From Nanoarchaeales archaeon (lineage in GTDB: Archaea; Nanobdellota; Nanobdellia; Woesearchaeales; UBA583), in NCBI GenBank assembly GCA_013215525.1, contig JABSQY010000007.1, forward strand, positions 17,158 through 44,172: DNA of 27,015 nucleotides. Direction: 5' to 3'. Under the pieces are notes generated by a model that was given only the letters and a program-made list of their open reading frames with translations, did not search any database and had not been told where the DNA came from. Of the stretch, positions 24,161 to 27,015 are shown piece by piece. A program made the translations under genes and the position numbers. Numbering within the stretch: position 1 is the first letter of the stretch; every line of letters starts with the position of its first letter.

Positions 24161-25864
24161 TTATTCGGCTGAATCACGTTTAACAACTTTATTATCGCCT
24201 GAATAAAAGTTTAAAACTTTAGGCATACGAGTTTTCATATTTAATAAAATACACTTCCCAATATCTGGATACATTCCCATTTTTTCTTGATAATCAGACA
24301 TCTCAACCCAACACCCACACGACACTATCGTACAACCTTTATAATTTGAAACATCTAACTTATGTGTATGTCCAGTAATAAAAAAATCAGGCATTTTTTC
24401 AATAACTAAAGGGTCTTTTTGATTATCTGGAATATATAAAGTTGAACCGTGTGATGGTGCAAGATGTCTTTTCTCTAATAAAAATTTTACAATTTCATTA
24501 GGAACTTTCATTCCACCTTTATCTCTTAATTTTTGAATTTTATCTCCATAATAAAAGAAACTTCCACCATGGTACAAGTAAAATCGAAGACCACCAGATG
24601 GATCATCAGAAAATAATCTAACAATACTTGGATTTGATAAATTAATTACATTTGGCATATGATATAACGCGTACGCCTTTTCATAAGGTAATTTAGGTTG
24701 TGGTTCAGATAAACGACTTGTATCATGATTTCCAGGAATAATAATAATTGCTTTATCACTTGGAATTTTAGAAAGCCAACGTGCAGCTTCGTGATATTGT
24801 AACTCTGTTGATAAAATTCTTGCATCTTTTCCTTGATTAGGATAAATCCCGATACCTTCAATAATATCTCCTGGGATAATGATATGTTTAACTTTATTAG
24901 CAATTCTATTAAGGGCATCATTTGAACTACGTCCATTAATAAATTCTAAAAACTTTTGAAATGCATCATCAACAAACACCTTAGCACCAAAATGAATATC
25001 TGAAAGTGTTACAACATATTCTTCTTTATCTGTTGCTCGTAACTCCATATTATTTGGTGGACTTGGAATAATAAACTCATCAGTCCAAATAATATTTTTC
25101 CCAATCTTTCCACGAACTCCAATTCCTTCATCCAAACAAAAATTTTGAATTTTATTAATCATCTCCTTTTTATCTTTATTAACAAAACATTTAATCTCTC
25201 CAGACTTATCTTCAATTGAAATCATATAATGTCCATTTTTAGTTTCTTTAATATCTGAAATTAAACCAATAATTGTAACTGAGGTATTAGTTTCAAAAAA
25301 ATCTTTTAACTGTGAAATTCTCATAACTGTATCAATATCAATACTTGCACGTGCTCGAAGTAACTTTGTAAAATATTCAAGACGCCTATTAAAAAATAAA
25401 GTAAAATCATTAACTGTAATTTTTTTAGGGGGTTCAGTGTAATCAAATTCTAACTCAACACCAAACTTTGAAAGTTTATCACTTAAATCTTCACTAATAT
25501 TAAAGTCATCTCTTTTAGAATAAATATCTGAATCTAATTTAGAAATAATTCCAATTTCTTTTTTTAAATATTCTAAAAAATCATTATAAATTCTAATAGA
25601 ACGTTTATTTGTAGTATGATTCTCAAAATGTTCACGTAAATCAGTCCAATTAGTTTTTTTCAAATAATCAACATTATACTCGTTTATCTCAACAGCCATA
25701 AAAATATCAACTAAATCTTGATTCAAAAAATTAATTTCAACTCCTTTTCCCAAAATAACATCAAACTTATTCAAAAAAGCAATCTCTATATCAGTATTTT
25801 CAAACTTTACCTCTGAAATAACATCAATTCCTTTTTTATCTACAATTTTAGAAAACTCACTCAT
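24161..25864 (-). CDS. polB: DNA polymerase D (PolII) small subunit DP1
   Basis: 567 residues. It is the exonuclease subunit of the archaeal replicative polymerase D. The N-terminal half is helical with low similarity. An OB-fold follows (about 190-240: VTIIGLISDIKETKNGHYM, then GEIKCFVNKD). The metallophosphatase domain then shows all its metal sites: SDIHFG (near 288), GDIIEG (near 332), GNHD (near 379) and GHTHKLD (near 498). This domain gives 3'-5' proofreading exonuclease activity, and the motifs are intact. The large subunit DP2 is not in the window. The TATA box at 25885-25894 sits 20 nt before the ATG. Confidence 0.95.
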   Translation of the reverse strand: MSEFSKIVDKKGIDVISEVKFENTDIEIAFLNKFDVILGKGVEINFLNQDLVDIFMAVEINEYNVDYLKKTNWTDLREHFENHTTNKRSIRIYNDFLEYLKKEIGIISKLDSDIYSKRDDFNISEDLSDKLSKFGVELEFDYTEPPKKITVNDFTLFFNRRLEYFTKLLRARASIDIDTVMRISQLKDFFETNTSVTIIGLISDIKETKNGHYMISIEDKSGEIKCFVNKDKKEMINKIQNFCLDEGIGVRGKIGKNIIWTDEFIIPSPPNNMELRATDKEEYVVTLSDIHFGAKVFVDDAFQKFLEFINGRSSNDALNRIANKVKHIIIPGDIIEGIGIYPNQGKDARILSTELQYHEAARWLSKIPSDKAIIIIPGNHDTSRLSEPQPKLPYEKAYALYHMPNVINLSNPSIVRLFSDDPSGGLRFYLYHGGSFFYYGDKIQKLRDKGGMKVPNEIVKFLLEKRHLAPSHGSTLYIPDNQKDPLVIEKMPDFFITGHTHKLDVSNYKGCTIVSCGCWVEMSDYQEKMGMYPDIGKCILLNMKTRMPKVLNFYSGDNKVVKRDSAE

Positions 25865-25884
25865 AATATAATTTCGTCTTTTAA

Positions 25885-25894
25885 ATTTATAAAT
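25885..25894 (-). promoter_or_regulatory. TATA box of the DP1 gene
   Basis: ATTTATAAAT (self-complementary) ends 20 nt before the ATG at 25864 on the minus strand. A second TATA-like run lies at about 25899-25910. Confidence 0.6.
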
Positions 25895-25964
25895 GTACCT
25901 ATAAATTTATGAGACTAAATTATACGCCATAATACATTGTATTATCTGTGTATCAATCATTTTA

Positions 25965-26011
25965 CTTTGTGAATTTATTCACAAAGGCTTAGGAATTTTC
26001 AATTCCTTGAC
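25965..26011. repeat. Double-hairpin element, copy 2
   Basis: Hairpin one is a perfect 22-nt palindrome, CTTTGTGAAT 25965-25974 with ATTCACAAAG 25977-25986. Hairpin two is AGGAATT 25991-25997 with AATTCCT 26001-26007. Compared with the copy at 21753 the second stem carries a compensatory change (G-C here, A-T there). It lies between the divergent DP1 and RIO1 genes, where a terminator is not expected. Confidence 0.65.
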
Positions 26012-26085
26012 ATTGTAAAATTATTTATTTTAGTCTTTTAAATTTATACATGAATCGATTTCAAATTTTATTATCAATAAGTCTA

Positions 26086-26094
26086 TTTATAAAT
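26086..26094 (+). promoter_or_regulatory. TATA box of the RIO1 gene
   Basis: TTTATAAAT ends 20 nt before the ATG at 26115, predicting a leaderless transcript. Confidence 0.65.
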
Positions 26095-26114
26095 AAAAAA
26101 CTATTATTTATATT

Positions 26115-26828
26115 ATGGGTAAAATTTCAAGAGAAAAATTTAAAGTTCACGAAGGAGTATTTGATGAATTTACACTGCGAACTCTTGAAATGATGAAAAG
26201 AAAACATTATTTTGATGAATTGGGAAAACCAATTAAAACTGGGAAAGAAGGTGATGTGTACTTTGGATATCGTGGAGACAAAACACTTGCAATCAAAATA
26301 TATCGTATGACTTCTGCAAATTTTAAAAAGATTTCTCAATATATTGTAAGAGATTATAGATTTCGTAACATTAAAGGAAGTTTACGTAAAGTAATTTTAG
26401 TATGGGCAGAAAAAGAATTTAGAAATGTAGCACTATGCCACAAACACAACATATCAGTTCCATACATGTACAAACAATTCAACAATGTAATCATTATGGA
26501 TTATATATTTGGTAAAATGTTAAAAGATTATGATTTAGAAAATCCAAAAGAATTTTTTGAATTATTAATAGAACAATTAAAATTAGTAAGACACGAAGCA
26601 AAACTAATTCATGGAGATTTATCAGAATTTAATATTATGGTAGAAAACGAATTACCTGTACTAATTGATTGGGGTCAAGGAATGTCTGTAAAAAATGAAG
26701 CAGATTTTATGGAACTAAAACCAATGCAAGAACGTGATATACATAATATTGTATTTTATATGAATAAAAGATATGGTTTAGAATTAGATTATAATGAAGT
26801 ATTTGAAAGAATCGAAAATAATAATTAA
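26115..26828 (+). CDS. rio1: RIO1-type serine protein kinase/ATPase
   Basis: 237 residues, the usual size for archaeal RIO1, which acts in late maturation of the small ribosomal subunit. Motifs: nucleotide loop KTGKEGDVY (41-49), Lys61 in AIKIYR, catalytic loop IHGDLSEFNIM with Asp168 and Asn173, and metal-binding Asp185 in LIDWGQGMS. The C-terminal stretch ELKPMQERDIHNIVFYM matches the end of the RIO domain. All catalytic residues are present. The gene's 3' end, from the second base of codon 185 onward, is duplicated after a structured RNA element downstream (copy at 26939), so the breakpoint falls in the metal-binding codon. Tail exchange at this point would keep the frame. Confidence 0.95.
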   Translation: MGKISREKFKVHEGVFDEFTLRTLEMMKRKHYFDELGKPIKTGKEGDVYFGYRGDKTLAIKIYRMTSANFKKISQYIVRDYRFRNIKGSLRKVILVWAEKEFRNVALCHKHNISVPYMYKQFNNVIIMDYIFGKMLKDYDLENPKEFFELLIEQLKLVRHEAKLIHGDLSEFNIMVENELPVLIDWGQGMSVKNEADFMELKPMQERDIHNIVFYMNKRYGLELDYNEVFERIENNN

Positions 26829-26845
26829 TTTTTTAATTTTTTGGC

Positions 26846-26938
26846 ACAGCTTTTTTACAAATTTTAGCCAAAGGTGAGAGCCGTATTTTAAAGGAGGTTC
26901 GACCCGACGCGTATAAAAATTTGTTTGAAAAAAGGTGT
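26846..26938 (+). ncRNA. Structured RNA element, copy B (after RIO1)
   Basis: A 93-nt element 17 nt after the RIO1 stop, homologous to the copies at 34 and 367. Proposed pairs: ACA 26846-26848 with UGU 26936-26938; C26850-G26934; U26851-26856 with A26928-26933; 26857-26865 with 26916-26924; P2 UAGC with GC(G)UA; P3 GGU 26873-26875 with ACC 26902-26904; P4 GCC 26880-26882 with GGU 26896-26898. The core words AAAGGUGAGA and CGACCCGA are exact matches to the other locus. Helix bases differ but still pair: CAA/UUG there versus ACA/UGU here, ACAAC/GUUGU versus ACAAA/UUUGU. This supports selection on an RNA fold. It is directly followed by the RIO1 tail copy. Confidence 0.8.
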
Positions 26939-27015
26939 ATTGGGGTCAAGGAATGTCTGTAAAAAATGAAGCAGATTTTATGGAACTAAAACCAATGCAA
27001 GAACGTGATATACAT
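26939..27015 (+). repeat. Duplicated 3' tail of the RIO1 gene (cut by window end)
   Basis: 77 nt identical to 26668-26744 in RIO1, starting at the second base of the Asp185 codon and running off the window. It begins at the first base after the RNA element's closing helix. In the matching frame it reads WGQGMSVKNEADFMELKPMQ and on; a GTG at 26935 is in frame but lies within the RNA helix. The rest of the tail, its stop and any further units are out of view. 77 is also a common k-mer length for de Bruijn assemblers, so the exact end may reflect assembly if this is a contig edge. Confidence 0.9.

Noticed and set aside
26876..26900. GAGCCGTAT...GGTTC resembles group II intron domain V
   Set aside because: The hairpin is far shorter than domain V, and the homologous copies at 34 and 367 have a different P4 (CTGCC/GGCAG), so the resemblance is not conserved. 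No intron-encoded protein or other domains are present.
26896..26906. T-arm-like GGTTCGACCC in the RNA after RIO1
   Set aside because: The other element copies read GGCAGGCGACCC at this place with no TTCG, and no acceptor or D arm surrounds it.

Overview
The window looks like part of an A+T-rich archaeal genome. It carries a RIO1-type kinase, the small (DP1) subunit of DNA polymerase D, an RNase HII with a C-terminal PIP-box-like tail, a class I CCA-transferase-like protein, a two-unit AsnC/Lrp protein and an isoprenyl diphosphate synthase relative. Most genes have a TTTATAAAT-like TATA box 20-23 nt upstream of the start codon, which implies leaderless transcripts. The base composition, Asn/Lys/Ile-rich proteins, divergent housekeeping enzymes and one giant cell-surface protein suggest a DPANN archaeon (Woesearchaeota/Pacearchaeota-like). 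That placement is inference.

Layout. 1-659: tandem array of a 92-nt structured RNA element, each copy followed by a copy of the 3' end of an ABC-2 permease gene whose main body lies off the left edge. 703-2647 (minus): Fic-fold protein and an RsmB/NSUN-type m5C methyltransferase. 2737-5075 (plus): CPA2-type antiporter, MIP18/DUF59 protein with an added zinc ribbon, and an HIT protein. 5076-5499: A+T-rich gap. 5500-19352 (plus): surface-protein block with a 3156-residue secreted protein (two MAM-like and two LamG-like domains, Ig-like repeats) and three membrane-anchored exported proteins. 19431-25864: CCA-transferase-like protein, thioredoxin, RNase HII, isoprenyl synthase, two-unit Lrp, a structured intergenic region, and DP1. 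26115-27015: RIO1 kinase, then the same structured RNA element, then an exact copy of the RIO1 gene 3' end running off the window.

The most remarkable result is that two unrelated genes (a permease and RIO1) show the same architecture: gene, stop, short spacer, about 92-nt structured RNA, duplicated tail of that same gene. The RNAs at the two loci share core motifs (AAAGGUGAGA and CGACCCGA) and show compensatory changes in the closing helices. The helix base ends where the duplicated tail begins. The two permease tails differ in 19 of 41 final codons, 11 of them synonymous, yet both keep an intact frame and an identical C-terminal peptide. This fits a system that generates or maintains alternative gene 3' ends, by RNA processing, recombination or mobility. 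The mechanism is not established. I recognise no known ribozyme, intron or riboswitch class in it.

Other notable features are a double-hairpin element present twice (21753 and 25965) with compensatory changes, a structured G+C-richer intergenic region (24008-24153), a Fic protein whose motif His is Gln, and an HIT protein whose nucleophile His is Met.
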